Part shown: in pieces, positions 24,643-32,033 of the stretch | Numbering within the stretch: the first letter of the stretch is position 1 | Layout of the letters: the number at the start of each line of letters is the position of its first letter | Source: an uncultured Elusimicrobium sp. | GTDB taxonomy: Bacteria; Elusimicrobiota; Elusimicrobia; Elusimicrobiales; Elusimicrobiaceae | Length of the DNA stretch: 32,033 nucleotides | Assembly: GCA_902794125.1 (NCBI GenBank) | Contig: CADBFX010000009.1 | Location: 6,733-38,765, forward strand | Direction of reading: 5' to 3' | Notes under the pieces: model-generated | Seen by the model: the letters and a program-made list of their open reading frames with translations, nothing else | Database searches by the model: none | What the model was told of the DNA's origin: nothing | Position numbers and translations under genes: made by a program

Positions 24643-25405
24643 AATTGGTTTGATTGCGGGCGAAGGGAAAATGCCCATCTATATTGCTCAAAAAGCACAC
24701 GCCAACGGCTACGAAGTCATAGTGGCAGGCGTGAAAGGTAATGCCTTTGCGGCGGATTATCCGATGGCAACGGCTTTTATTTCGCTGCGTTTAGGGCAAA
24801 TGGGTGCCTGCATCCGTTTTTTTAAAGAACACGAAGTCAAAAAAGTAGTTATGGCCGGGCGCGTGCAGCACACTTCTATTTTTTCTAACTTAATGCCGGA
24901 TTTGCGCGGAGCCAAATTTTTAGCTTCTTTAAAAAACATGCAGACTAAAAATATCCTCTCGCGCGTAATTAACGAATTTAAAAAAGACGGAATAGAATTT
25001 GCAAGTTCCGCTTTGTTTTTAGAAGATTTTATGCCTCCCAAAGGTGTATTATCGGCCCGCAAACCTTCCGCAGAAGAAGAACAAGTGATTGCTTTTGGTT
25101 ACCAAACCGCCAAACAGCTGGCCGGCATGGATATTGGGCTTACGTGCGTAGTGAGTCAAAATGCCGTGATTGCGGTAGAAGGCATGGAAGGCACTGACCG
25201 CTGTATTCTACGGGCCGGGGAGCTCGTACGTGAAAGCGCCGACAAAAAAGCCACCGTGGCCGTGGTAAAAGTAGCCCGCCCCAATCAAGACAACCGCTAC
25301 GACCTGCCGGTATTGGGAAAAGGCACTATAGAAACGCTGGCTAAAGCCGGGTTAGAAGTTGTAAAACTGGCCGACAAACACCACATTTGCCTTACAGCCA
25401 TATAA
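24635..25405 (+). CDS. lpxI: UDP-2,3-diacylglucosamine pyrophosphatase LpxI
   Basis: 256 residues, DUF1009 family. It cleaves UDP-2,3-diacylglucosamine to the lipid X intermediate, a job done by LpxH in gammaproteobacteria. The N-terminal domain shows GLIAGEGKMP (5-14) and KKVVMAGRV (69-77). The C-terminal catalytic domain holds DIGLTCVV and AVEGMEGTD (180-188). The start is GTG 24635, overlapping lpxA by 8 nt; no ATG gives a full N-terminus. It closes the bamA-lpx operon. Confidence 0.93.
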   Translation: MNKIGLIAGEGKMPIYIAQKAHANGYEVIVAGVKGNAFAADYPMATAFISLRLGQMGACIRFFKEHEVKKVVMAGRVQHTSIFSNLMPDLRGAKFLASLKNMQTKNILSRVINEFKKDGIEFASSALFLEDFMPPKGVLSARKPSAEEEQVIAFGYQTAKQLAGMDIGLTCVVSQNAVIAVEGMEGTDRCILRAGELVRESADKKATVAVVKVARPNQDNRYDLPVLGKGTIETLAKAGLEVVKLADKHHICLTAI

Positions 25406-25825
25406 AATTCCATTAACAACAAACACATTTCCCTTGGGTATCTACGGGAATATTTAACAAAGAGGAGTAATCTAAACTTTGCGTTTCGGCGTCCGCTCGT
25501 TGGATATGAAATACCGCCCGGCTATTATGCTTAATGGGCCGCACAACTACAATTACAAAAAAAGGAGTGGTTTCCTTATGGGGGGTACGGTCGTTTTCCC
25601 CGCCCTTTTGGAGCGTTTATAAAAAGCGCCCGATTGGAAAAGAAATTTTGTATGTTTGAGCGAAGCGAGTTTACGAAATTTCCCAATCGGTCTCTTTTTC
25701 TCACATGAGAAAAAGTATAGAGAAATTTCTTTTCAAGTTGCTCTCTTTATGGTAGTATGTAAGAGGGTATTCTCGCCTTGGAGCGGGAGTGTGCCGTATT
25801 ACTTTATTATATAGAGGATTATACC
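25406..25825. other. 420-bp non-coding region upstream of tpiA
   Basis: I find no convincing gene here. A 14-codon frame at 25579-25623 follows an AAAGGAG, but the spacing is poor. The centre (25630-25737) folds back on itself in several overlapping ways. A weak promoter for tpiA may be TTTCAA (25731-25736) with TATGTA (25754-25759), 17-nt spacing. The tpiA ribosome site AGAGG is at 25813-25817. No clear T-tract terminator for the lpx operon is visible; the inverted TTCCC/GGGAA pair near 25427-25450 has no U-run. Confidence 0.6.
25630..25690. repeat. Long imperfect inverted repeat (19-bp stem)
   Basis: CCGATTGG (25630-25637) pairs with CCAATCGG (25683-25690), and GAAATTTTGTA (25642-25652) with TACGAAATTTC (25672-25682, one G-T pair). 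A 4-nt A bulge lies on the left arm. The loop holds the mirror-symmetric TTTGAGCGAAGCGAGTTT. A second hairpin (TTTTTCTC-ACAT-GAGAAAAA, 25695-25714) follows. Confidence 0.8.
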
Positions 25826-26581
25826 ATGACTACTAGAACACCTATTATTGCCGGAAACTGGAAAATGCATAATACCATTGCTGAGGCCGCCGCACTCGTT
25901 ACATCACTCGCCAAAGCCGGAAATAAAAATAAAGCCGAAATCATTGTGGCTCCGTCTTACACCGCTTTACATATTGTTACCCGCCTTACCAAAGATACCG
26001 AAATTCAAGTAGCTTGCCAAGACGTACATTGGGAAGATAAAGGGGCCTTCACCTCGGCCATTTCTCCTATTCAAGCCAAAGATGCCGGGGCGACCCTCAC
26101 TTTAATCGGTCACAGCGAACGCAGAAGCGTATTTGGCGACACCGACGAAATTTTAAATAAAAAAGTAGCCGCTGCCTTGCGCCATGGACTTAAAGTAATC
26201 TTCTGCGTAGGTGAAACTTTACAAGAACGCGAAGCCAATAAAACCATGGACGTTATTGAAGGCCAACTCAAAAACGGCTTAAAAGATTTTACCGCCGAAC
26301 AATTAAACGGCATTATCATTGCCTACGAACCGGTATGGGCTATCGGCACCGGAAAAACTGCCACGCCCGAACAGGCGCAAGAAGTACACGCCGCAATTCG
26401 TGCCTACTTGGCCAAAACCTACGGAAACGATTTTGCACAAGCCACCCGCATTCTGTACGGCGGCAGCGTGAAAGATTCCAACGTGGACGAAATCATGGCA
26501 AAACCCGATGTGGACGGCGCTTTAGTGGGCGGGCAATCCTTAATTGCGGAAAAATTTGCCCGAATTATTAACTTTAACTAA
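25826..26581 (+). CDS. tpiA: Triosephosphate isomerase
   Basis: 251 residues from ATG 25826 (AGAGG 8 nt upstream); a longer in-frame frame to 25778 adds residues foreign to the family. It interconverts dihydroxyacetone phosphate and glyceraldehyde-3-phosphate. The active site is complete: Lys13 in GNWKMHN, His96 in IGHSERR, Glu168 in [11 protein letters not shown]. The phosphate loop YGGSVKDSN is near residue 211. It starts a probable operon with deoC, 11 nt downstream. Confidence 0.97.
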   Translation: MTTRTPIIAGNWKMHNTIAEAAALVTSLAKAGNKNKAEIIVAPSYTALHIVTRLTKDTEIQVACQDVHWEDKGAFTSAISPIQAKDAGATLTLIGHSERRSVFGDTDEILNKKVAAALRHGLKVIFCVGETLQEREANKTMDVIEGQLKNGLKDFTAEQLNGIIIAYEPVWAIGTGKTATPEQAQEVHAAIRAYLAKTYGNDFAQATRILYGGSVKDSNVDEIMAKPDVDGALVGGQSLIAEKFARIINFN

Positions 26582-26592
26582 TAGGTATTTCT

Positions 26593-27237
26593 ATGAACGA
26601 AGCGAAACTCATTGACCATACATTACTCAAACCAACTGCCAGCCAGGCAGATATTGCCCGCTTGTGTGAAGAAGCACGCCAATATGGTTTTTGCAGTGTT
26701 TGCGTAAATCCGTATTGGGTAACTTTTGCCAAAGAACAATTAAAGGGTTCTGATGTAAAAGTTTGCACGGTCATTGGGTTTCCGCTAGGGGCTTGCACGA
26801 CAGCAGCCAAAGCCAACGAAACAAAAGATGCCATTGCAAACGGCGCAGATGAAATTGATATGGTTATCAATTTAGGTGCGCTTAAATCACAAGATTACCA
26901 AACCGTACTGGCAGATATACAGGCCGTACGAAATGCTTGTGAAGGACACGTTTTAAAAGTTATTATTGAAACGTCCCAATTAACGGACGAAGAAAAAGTA
27001 ACCGCCTGTAAACTGGCTGCTAAAGCCGGGGCGGACTTTGTAAAAACTTCTACAGGTTTTACCGGTGGCGGAGCGACCGCTGCCGACGTGGCTTTGATGC
27101 GCCGCTCCATTCCCGCACAGATGCAAGTGAAAGCCTCGGGTGGGGTGCGCACGCATGCTGATTTAGAAGCCATGGTGGCAGCAGGGGCAACGCGCATCGG
27201 CGCGAGTAGCGGCGTTAAAATTATTGAGGGAAAATGA
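26593..27237 (+). CDS. deoC: Deoxyribose-phosphate aldolase
   Basis: 214 residues, the short DeoC form. It splits 2-deoxyribose-5-phosphate into acetaldehyde and glyceraldehyde-3-phosphate, the TpiA substrate. LIDHTLLKP opens the protein (6-14). The Schiff-base Lys151 lies in FVKTSTGF, with Asp89 in [10 protein letters not shown] and Lys180 in VKASGG. The TIM-barrel ends with [10 protein letters not shown]. Its stop overlaps the next gene's ATG by 4 nt (ATGA). Confidence 0.96.
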   Translation: MNEAKLIDHTLLKPTASQADIARLCEEARQYGFCSVCVNPYWVTFAKEQLKGSDVKVCTVIGFPLGACTTAAKANETKDAIANGADEIDMVINLGALKSQDYQTVLADIQAVRNACEGHVLKVIIETSQLTDEEKVTACKLAAKAGADFVKTSTGFTGGGATAADVALMRRSIPAQMQVKASGGVRTHADLEAMVAAGATRIGASSGVKIIEGK

Positions 27238-30185
27238 TAGAGCATTGGGATATTGTTAAGCGGTTAGATCCGCAAACAAATAAAACGATTTATTCACTCG
27301 TAACAGACGGGGCTGAACCGGATGCACGTTTGATTGCAAAAAAATTACAAGGCTACATCCAGCCACCCGTACCGGCAGAACCTCCTTTTGTATTTGCATT
27401 TGCATTGCCGGAAGATGTGGACGAAGAAACCCTGGCCAAGATTCGCACAGCCGCCGAAGAAGCGGTGGAACAATCCGGTAAAATTAACCAATTTGTACCC
27501 GGTGGTGTACTGGGGGATCCTCTTTTTAACGCGGAAAATGCACAAGATTCTTCCGGCAACATTAATACAGAAGACAGTTTTTTCAAAACACCGCAAGAAC
27601 AACCCGCTCCGGCCCCCACACCACAGGCTGCTCCGGAAAAAGGAAAAGAAGAAATCACCATCAGTGATAAAGATATGTTAATTAAAGACATGGAAGGCAC
27701 CATGTTAGATAAAATGCCGGTAGAAGATATCTTCGCCGCCAAAACAAAGTACGATTTATTTATGGACGTAGATAACACGGAAAGCTTGAAATTTGCCCAG
27801 CAAGAACGTGACAAAAAAATAAACGAATTGGCCGACGGGAAAAGCGATTTGGAAGAATCTTTCAATATATTTGAACAAAAAATAAAAGACCAAACGTGTA
27901 TTATGGATTTAGATGATGTAAAAACCATAACCGGGAAACTTGCTAAAAAAGATATGGGATTTGCTAAACACGCTCAAATCAATGAGCCCGCAAAAACGCC
28001 CAATGCGGGGAAAGAACCGGATGATTTGCCGGAAATTCGCACCTTGCATAATGCTCCGTTGGCCACGGAAGAAAGCACTTCCCCGCTGCCGGACGTTACC
28101 CCCAGCACAACGGAAAAATTGGGAAAAAGGAATACGCCCTCTATTGATTTGGATGCACCGGCTGATTCAAACAATCACGTTAATTTGGATACTTCCTCTA
28201 CATCTAACGGCTCAATCATGCCGGAAGAGGAAGAATTAGGAAAAACAATGTACACCAATGCCATTCCGGAGCAAGAAAACTCTGCCGGTTCTTTTATGCC
28301 GGAAGAAGAAGAATTGGGAAAAACGATGTACACTCATACAATTCCCGATGAAGATGTAACTCCGGTGCAAACCGAAGAACAAGCAGAAGAGTTGCCGGAA
28401 ATTTCCACCCGGGAACAAAGTGTAGAAGTATTAGAACAAACTTTCCATTTGGATACGTCTTTGGATCAATCCGTCATGAAATCCATATATGAAAAATCTT
28501 TTCACAAAAAAGAGGACGCGCCCAAAACGGTAATTAAAAGACGGGTCATGGAAGAATCTTCCGCCGCCAGCAAAGTGCCTGTTGAACCCGCCGTAAGCGA
28601 GAACACACAAACGATTCCTACCGTGCGTTTGAAGAAAAAAGAAGTTCCCGCTCAACAAGAATCTTTAGCGTCAAATTCGTCAGGGGAGAACGTTATGGAA
28701 GAACCAGAAAAAACTACTTTTCGTATTCGCCGCAAACCTCAACCAGCTGCACCCAAGCCACCCGTGCCGCCAGCGCCCAAACCGCCTGTACCACCGGCTC
28801 CCGCTGCACCGGCCGCCCCGGTTGCTCCCCAACCGGCTGAACCAGTAGCAGCGCCGGCTTCCCCTGCCCCGGCACCTGCGCCGCAACCTCAAACGCCGGC
28901 CGTATCAAAAGCGGAAGGACAAGCCCCGGCGGAAAAAACGACCACCATTGATCACTCGCTGGAGTTGCCGATTTCCGAATTAAAGAAACATAACTGGCCG
29001 CTAGAAGTTCCGTTGCGCCCGACTTATACGTTGGAAAATATGGTTATGTCGGTCAACCGTTTTGCGCATGCTACGGCTATCTCCGTCATTGAAAACCCGG
29101 GCAAACTGTATAATCCGCTCGTGTTGCACGGGCCCACCGGCACCGGGAAAACTCACTTCTTAAACGCCATTGCCTATGCGTTTTCCAAAAAATTCGGCCA
29201 AGAAAATATTTTCATGACCAACGGGGTGCGTTTATCCCGTGGAATTCAACGCTATGTAATGGAAGGGAATATTGAAAAATTTGAAAAGTTCATGGATACC
29301 GTCAAAGTGCTGTTGATTGACGACATCCATTTGTTGGCCATTAACGAGCAAAACCGGACACACGTATCGCAACTATTGAACCGGTTTTTAAAAGAACAGA
29401 AGCAAATTGTCATTACTTCCAAATATCCGCCGGAAAGTTTAGCGAAATTGGAAGAATTAATTCGCTTTAAATTGGATTCCGGCTGGATTTCCGAATTAAA
29501 ACCGGCCAGCGGATCTACGCATTTAAAAATCGTCAAAAAGATGCTGTTGGATAGCGGTGTAGATTTGAACGATAACCAAATTGAAACGTTCTTTGGTAAC
29601 GAACACATGACGTTAAGCACCATCGTGCGCAGCGTACACCGTTTAAAAGTATTGGAAAATTTAATTTTCCCACACATCCCGGTACAAGAAAGATCTCAAG
29701 CCAACATTTTTGAAAAATTATTGGCCACCACCGGGGAAGACCTTACCAGTGAACTGTCCAACCGCGACCCGGACGATATCCCTCAACTCACCACCACCGG
29801 CAACGGCGAATGGGGACGCTTGGGATTCTTCTATCCGCAAAACTGTTCGGACCAACTAAACTGGATGGTCTATGCTTTGCAACAGCGTGCCAAGGAACTG
29901 AAAATTGAAGGCGGATTTGAAATGGCAGTACGTTCTTCGTACGATACGAAAAACATCATTTCTTCTGCATTCAAAATTGCCAACTTGTGCGACAATAAAA
30001 AATTAAAAGGTGCTGTTATTTTAGGGCCTTCTGTTACAACATGTGATCCGTCCATCCGCGAGAATTTCTATGATATTCTAACCCATATGTTGGAAATTAT
30101 GTTAATTCGTTGCGGCATTATTAACATGGAGTCGCTACGTACTCCCAGCACATATGTAAAAGTGCTTTCCGAATTATTGAGGTAA
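27234..30185 (+). CDS. Long DnaA-type AAA+ ATPase with disordered N-terminus and no HTH domain
   Basis: 983 residues. The region up to about residue 95 is a small conserved-looking domain. Residues about 100-590 are low-complexity, acidic then Pro/Ala-rich (about 500-560), with a tandem repeat [13 protein letters not shown] at 329 and 355. A DnaA domain III-like AAA+ module follows: YTLENMV, Walker A GPTGTGKT (633-640), Walker B VLLIDDIH (692-699), and a DnaA-like lid to about 815. The DnaA domain IV helix-turn-helix is missing; a different domain fills residues about 860-983. So this is not the replication initiator. It may be a partner ATPase of the DnaA/Hda class. It overlaps deoC by 4 nt and is followed 3 nt later by lipoprotein genes. 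Confidence 0.8.
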   Translation: MIEHWDIVKRLDPQTNKTIYSLVTDGAEPDARLIAKKLQGYIQPPVPAEPPFVFAFALPEDVDEETLAKIRTAAEEAVEQSGKINQFVPGGVLGDPLFNAENAQDSSGNINTEDSFFKTPQEQPAPAPTPQAAPEKGKEEITISDKDMLIKDMEGTMLDKMPVEDIFAAKTKYDLFMDVDNTESLKFAQQERDKKINELADGKSDLEESFNIFEQKIKDQTCIMDLDDVKTITGKLAKKDMGFAKHAQINEPAKTPNAGKEPDDLPEIRTLHNAPLATEESTSPLPDVTPSTTEKLGKRNTPSIDLDAPADSNNHVNLDTSSTSNGSIMPEEEELGKTMYTNAIPEQENSAGSFMPEEEELGKTMYTHTIPDEDVTPVQTEEQAEELPEISTREQSVEVLEQTFHLDTSLDQSVMKSIYEKSFHKKEDAPKTVIKRRVMEESSAASKVPVEPAVSENTQTIPTVRLKKKEVPAQQESLASNSSGENVMEEPEKTTFRIRRKPQPAAPKPPVPPAPKPPVPPAPAAPAAPVAPQPAEPVAAPASPAPAPAPQPQTPAVSKAEGQAPAEKTTTIDHSLELPISELKKHNWPLEVPLRPTYTLENMVMSVNRFAHATAISVIENPGKLYNPLVLHGPTGTGKTHFLNAIAYAFSKKFGQENIFMTNGVRLSRGIQRYVMEGNIEKFEKFMDTVKVLLIDDIHLLAINEQNRTHVSQLLNRFLKEQKQIVITSKYPPESLAKLEELIRFKLDSGWISELKPASGSTHLKIVKKMLLDSGVDLNDNQIETFFGNEHMTLSTIVRSVHRLKVLENLIFPHIPVQERSQANIFEKLLATTGEDLTSELSNRDPDDIPQLTTTGNGEWGRLGFFYPQNCSDQLNWMVYALQQRAKELKIEGGFEMAVRSSYDTKNIISSAFKIANLCDNKKLKGAVILGPSVTTCDPSIRENFYDILTHMLEIMLIRCGIINMESLRTPSTYVKVLSELLR

Positions 30186-30188
30186 TCT

Positions 30189-30638
30189 ATGAAAAAAATA
30201 TACATTCTCTTCGTGGCCGCTTTGTGTTTAGCGGCATGCACGTCCACGCTAAAAAGTGCCGTTAAAAACGGAGCAATTGCGCCTTCTTTTAATGATACGT
30301 TACTCACCAGCGATTACCTGTGGGTGCGCGGTTTTGGGGCAGCCAACCCGAAACACCAAACTGATTCTCAACGCCGTATTATGAGCCGGGAAGCCGCCAT
30401 TGCTCACGCTTACCAGCGCGCCAGCGAAGTCTTATTCGGAGCCAATTTAGAATCCAATATCCAAGTAGTGGATGCCATTTCGGACACCAGCACGATTCGT
30501 TCTTCCTCTGAAGGAATTATCCGGCAAATGGAACTCGTTTCTACCGAATATATGGACGACGGCGGATGCGCTGTGATTATGCGTTTATCCCGCGAACAAC
30601 TTAAAAAAGCCGGCATAGACCCGGAGGCTACTAAATGA
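30189..30638 (+). CDS. LPP20-like lipoprotein (FlgP-type)
   Basis: 149 residues. The signal peptide ends in LAAC, with Cys17 lipidated. The mature domain has WVRGFGAANP, then A-rich helices (SREAAIAHAYQRASEVL), then a strand with CAVIMRLSREQLK. This matches the LPP20 pattern of a G-x-A start, an alanine-phased helix and a closing strand, as in FlgP of Vibrio and Campylobacter. No flagellar gene is in the window, so the name describes only fold similarity. The next gene's ATG overlaps its stop by 4 nt. Confidence 0.7.
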   Translation: MKKIYILFVAALCLAACTSTLKSAVKNGAIAPSFNDTLLTSDYLWVRGFGAANPKHQTDSQRRIMSREAAIAHAYQRASEVLFGANLESNIQVVDAISDTSTIRSSSEGIIRQMELVSTEYMDDGGCAVIMRLSREQLKKAGIDPEATK

Positions 30639-31741
30639 AAAAACTGTTTTTATTATTTCTTAGCAGCAGTTTATTATTAAGCGCGTGCGGCTCACTACGC
30701 ATTGGCCCCAAAGGGGAAGGCGAGTATGTAACCGCCGAATCGCTTGTTCCATACGATGAAAACAATTTGCGTCAAACTAAAAAAGATGGTATTTTAGCCG
30801 CCCAAAAAGCCGCCGTGGAAAAAGTGGCCGGCATTTTTATTTCTTCTGCTACCACCGTGGACCAAGCACAACTCGTAGAAGATAAAATTACTTCTAAATC
30901 AGCCGGATTTATCCGCCATAGCAATGTCCAAAAGGCCTACCGCAAAGGAGATGATTGGTACACCAAAATCAAAGCCATGGTGCTTGTAAAAGACATTGGG
31001 GACATTATCAAACAATCCGAAGCGGAGGCTTTTGCCAAAAAGACGGCTGTCTTAGTTACTTCCCGGGAAGTAATTGGCGAAGATATTTCTTTAAAGCAAG
31101 ATTGCAAACAAGCTATTTACCGGGTGTTAAAAAACCAATCTTTCTCGCTTATTAACGGGGATAATTTAAGTCAAAACAACATTGATAACCCCAACCCCAC
31201 TATTGATAAAGCCCGCTCGGAAGGGGCGCGCTTTGTGATCGTGGCGGATGCGCAAACTAATCCGCTGGTGGCCTTGACCACTACGGCTTCGCCTTTCCAA
31301 ACTTATCGCGCACGCGCCAATATCCGTGTTTATGCTTCCAACAACTATGCGGTAGTGGCCGAAGGCGCCCAACAACAAAGCGGTTTGGATCCCTTGCCGG
31401 ACATTGCGGCCCAAAAATCTATCTCTGCCGCTTGCGAAGCAGCTGCTAAACAATTAGTGGAACCCGTCAATGCGGCTATCAATTCCGCAAAAGTTTTCAA
31501 TGTAACCGTTAAAGATGTTAACACCATTGAACGGTTAAAACAAATTCAGGATATTTTTAAAGATTTGCGAGAAATTGAAGAATACAACTTAGTCCGTTAC
31601 GCAAATTCCAGTGCGTATTTTGAAGTGTCGGCCAATATTTCTTCTCCGGAAGAATTAACCGCTAAAATTATCCGCAAATATAGTGTGAACTTTACGGTTT
31701 TGTCTATTACGCCGTCCGTCATTGTGCTCAGTTTTAACTGA
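30635..31741 (+). CDS. FlgT-like lipoprotein
   Basis: 368 residues with the lipobox LSAC (Cys18). The N-terminal part resembles the FlgT N-terminal domain: GILAAQKAAVEKVAGIFISS, ITSKSAGFIRHSNV, DDWYTKIKAMVLVKDI. A central beta-strand-rich domain (GARFVIVADAQTNPL, YRARANIRVYASNN) and a C-terminal domain (VKDVNTIERLKQIQDIFKDL) follow. In Vibrio, FlgT and FlgP build outer-membrane flagellar rings next to each other. Here both are lipoproteins and coupled by a 4-nt overlap, after a DnaA-like ATPase. The true function is unknown. Confidence 0.62.
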   Translation: MKKLFLLFLSSSLLLSACGSLRIGPKGEGEYVTAESLVPYDENNLRQTKKDGILAAQKAAVEKVAGIFISSATTVDQAQLVEDKITSKSAGFIRHSNVQKAYRKGDDWYTKIKAMVLVKDIGDIIKQSEAEAFAKKTAVLVTSREVIGEDISLKQDCKQAIYRVLKNQSFSLINGDNLSQNNIDNPNPTIDKARSEGARFVIVADAQTNPLVALTTTASPFQTYRARANIRVYASNNYAVVAEGAQQQSGLDPLPDIAAQKSISAACEAAAKQLVEPVNAAINSAKVFNVTVKDVNTIERLKQIQDIFKDLREIEEYNLVRYANSSAYFEVSANISSPEELTAKIIRKYSVNFTVLSITPSVIVLSFN

Positions 31742-31742
31742 T

Positions 31743-32033
31743 ATGTTAGCCAACGTCTGCACCGGAGCCATTAAAGGCATAGAAGGTTTCCCTGTTTCTG
31801 TAGAAGTGGACATCGCCCCCGGCATGCCCACGTTAGCAGTTGTCGGCCTTCCGGATGCAGAAGTAAAAGAAAGCAAAGAACGCGTCGTAGCCGCTATTCG
31901 TAATAGCGGGTTTGATTTTCCGTTAAAACGTATTACCGTTAATTTAAGCCCGGCGGAACTGCGCAAAAGCGGCACCCAGTTTGATTTGCCTATTGCACTG
32001 GGCATTTTGGCTGCCAGCGAGCAACTCTCCCCC
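31743..32033 (+). CDS. YifB/ComM-type Mg-chelatase-like ATPase, N-terminal part (cut by window edge)
   Basis: 97 residues are visible, running off the window. MLANVCTGAIKGIEGF followed by VEVDIAPGMPTLAVVGLPDAEVKESKERVVAAIRNSG is the invariant opening of the ComM/YifB family. VNLSPAELRKSGTQFDLPIALGIL marks the first ChlI-like domain. ComM is a hexameric helicase that assists branch migration of incoming DNA in natural transformation; YifB in many genomes has the same role or an unknown one. The ATG lies 1 nt after the preceding stop, so it belongs to the same operon. Confidence 0.95.
   Translation, partial: MLANVCTGAIKGIEGFPVSVEVDIAPGMPTLAVVGLPDAEVKESKERVVAAIRNSGFDFPLKRITVNLSPAELRKSGTQFDLPIALGILAASEQLSP

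Noticed and set aside
25427..25450. TTCCC/GGGAA inverted pair as a terminator for the lpx operon
   Set aside because: The stem is short, the loop long, and no T-run follows.
25579..25623. 14-codon open frame after AAAGGAG
   Set aside because: Spacing to the ATG is long, the peptide is very short and has no regulatory codon pattern; I could not separate it from chance.
27353..27928. 191-codon minus-strand frame opposite the DnaA-like gene
   Set aside because: It is Ser/Cys-rich, as expected from the complement of an acidic, low-complexity coding region, and has no family features.
28730..28905. Pro/Ala repeat tract considered as a CRISPR or DNA repeat
   Set aside because: It is in frame in the DnaA-like gene, with imperfect short periods typical of a protein linker, and no spacer structure.

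Overview
The window reads as chromosomal DNA of a Gram-negative (diderm), LPS-making bacterium. It carries BamA, an OmpH/Skp-like chaperone, LpxD/LpxC/FabZ/LpxA/LpxI, a TolC-family protein, outer-membrane barrels and several lipoproteins. My best guess for lineage is a host-associated Elusimicrobiota. The hints are the DUF4912 + GH57 branching-enzyme pair, LpxI instead of LpxH, secreted TldD-type proteins, and many short envelope operons of unknown function. This is inference from gene content and no tree was built. Coding density is high, genes are often coupled by 1-11 nt overlaps, and intrinsic terminators are clear. I see no phage, transposase, integrase or CRISPR array.

Layout. 1-2030: end of a DUF4912 gene and a GH57 glucan branching enzyme, closed by a terminator. 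2031-4650: two tandem paralogous exported proteins of unknown function, each with its own matching upstream block and terminator. 4675-5987: greA (minus strand) divergent from a small PDZ-less HtrA-like protease. 6063-7979: a 625-residue membrane-anchored protein of unknown function. 8025-13085: a tight six-gene envelope operon (lipoprotein, outer-membrane barrel, TM-HAMP protein, TolC-family protein, exported patatin, TPR lipoprotein). 13147-16436 (minus): two exported TldD/TldE-like proteins, one with and one without the HExxxH metal site. 16475-16869: tRNA-Thr(TGT) followed by a structured, repeat-bearing non-coding stretch. 16870-18125: a TerC-family membrane protein and ribosomal protein L28. 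18141-25405: the outer-membrane biogenesis operon bamA-ompH-lpxD-lpxC-fabZ-lpxA-lpxI. 25406-25825: a non-coding, fold-back-rich region. 25826-32033: tpiA, deoC, a very long DnaA-type AAA+ protein, two small lipoproteins resembling LPP20 and FlgT, and the start of a ComM/YifB gene.

How the genes work together. The bamA-to-lpxI block makes lipid A (acylation by LpxA/LpxD, deacetylation by LpxC, pyrophosphate cleavage by LpxI), with FabZ supplying the fatty-acid branch and BamA/OmpH assembling barrels. TpiA and DeoC share glyceraldehyde-3-phosphate. The least explained parts are the 8-13 kb envelope operon, the tandem paralogues at 2.1-4.6 kb, the DnaA-like ATPase coupled to LPP20/FlgT-like lipoproteins, and the tRNA-linked repeat. 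The most unusual single detail is bamA, whose ribosome binding site points at an ACG codon and not at ATG, GTG or TTG.
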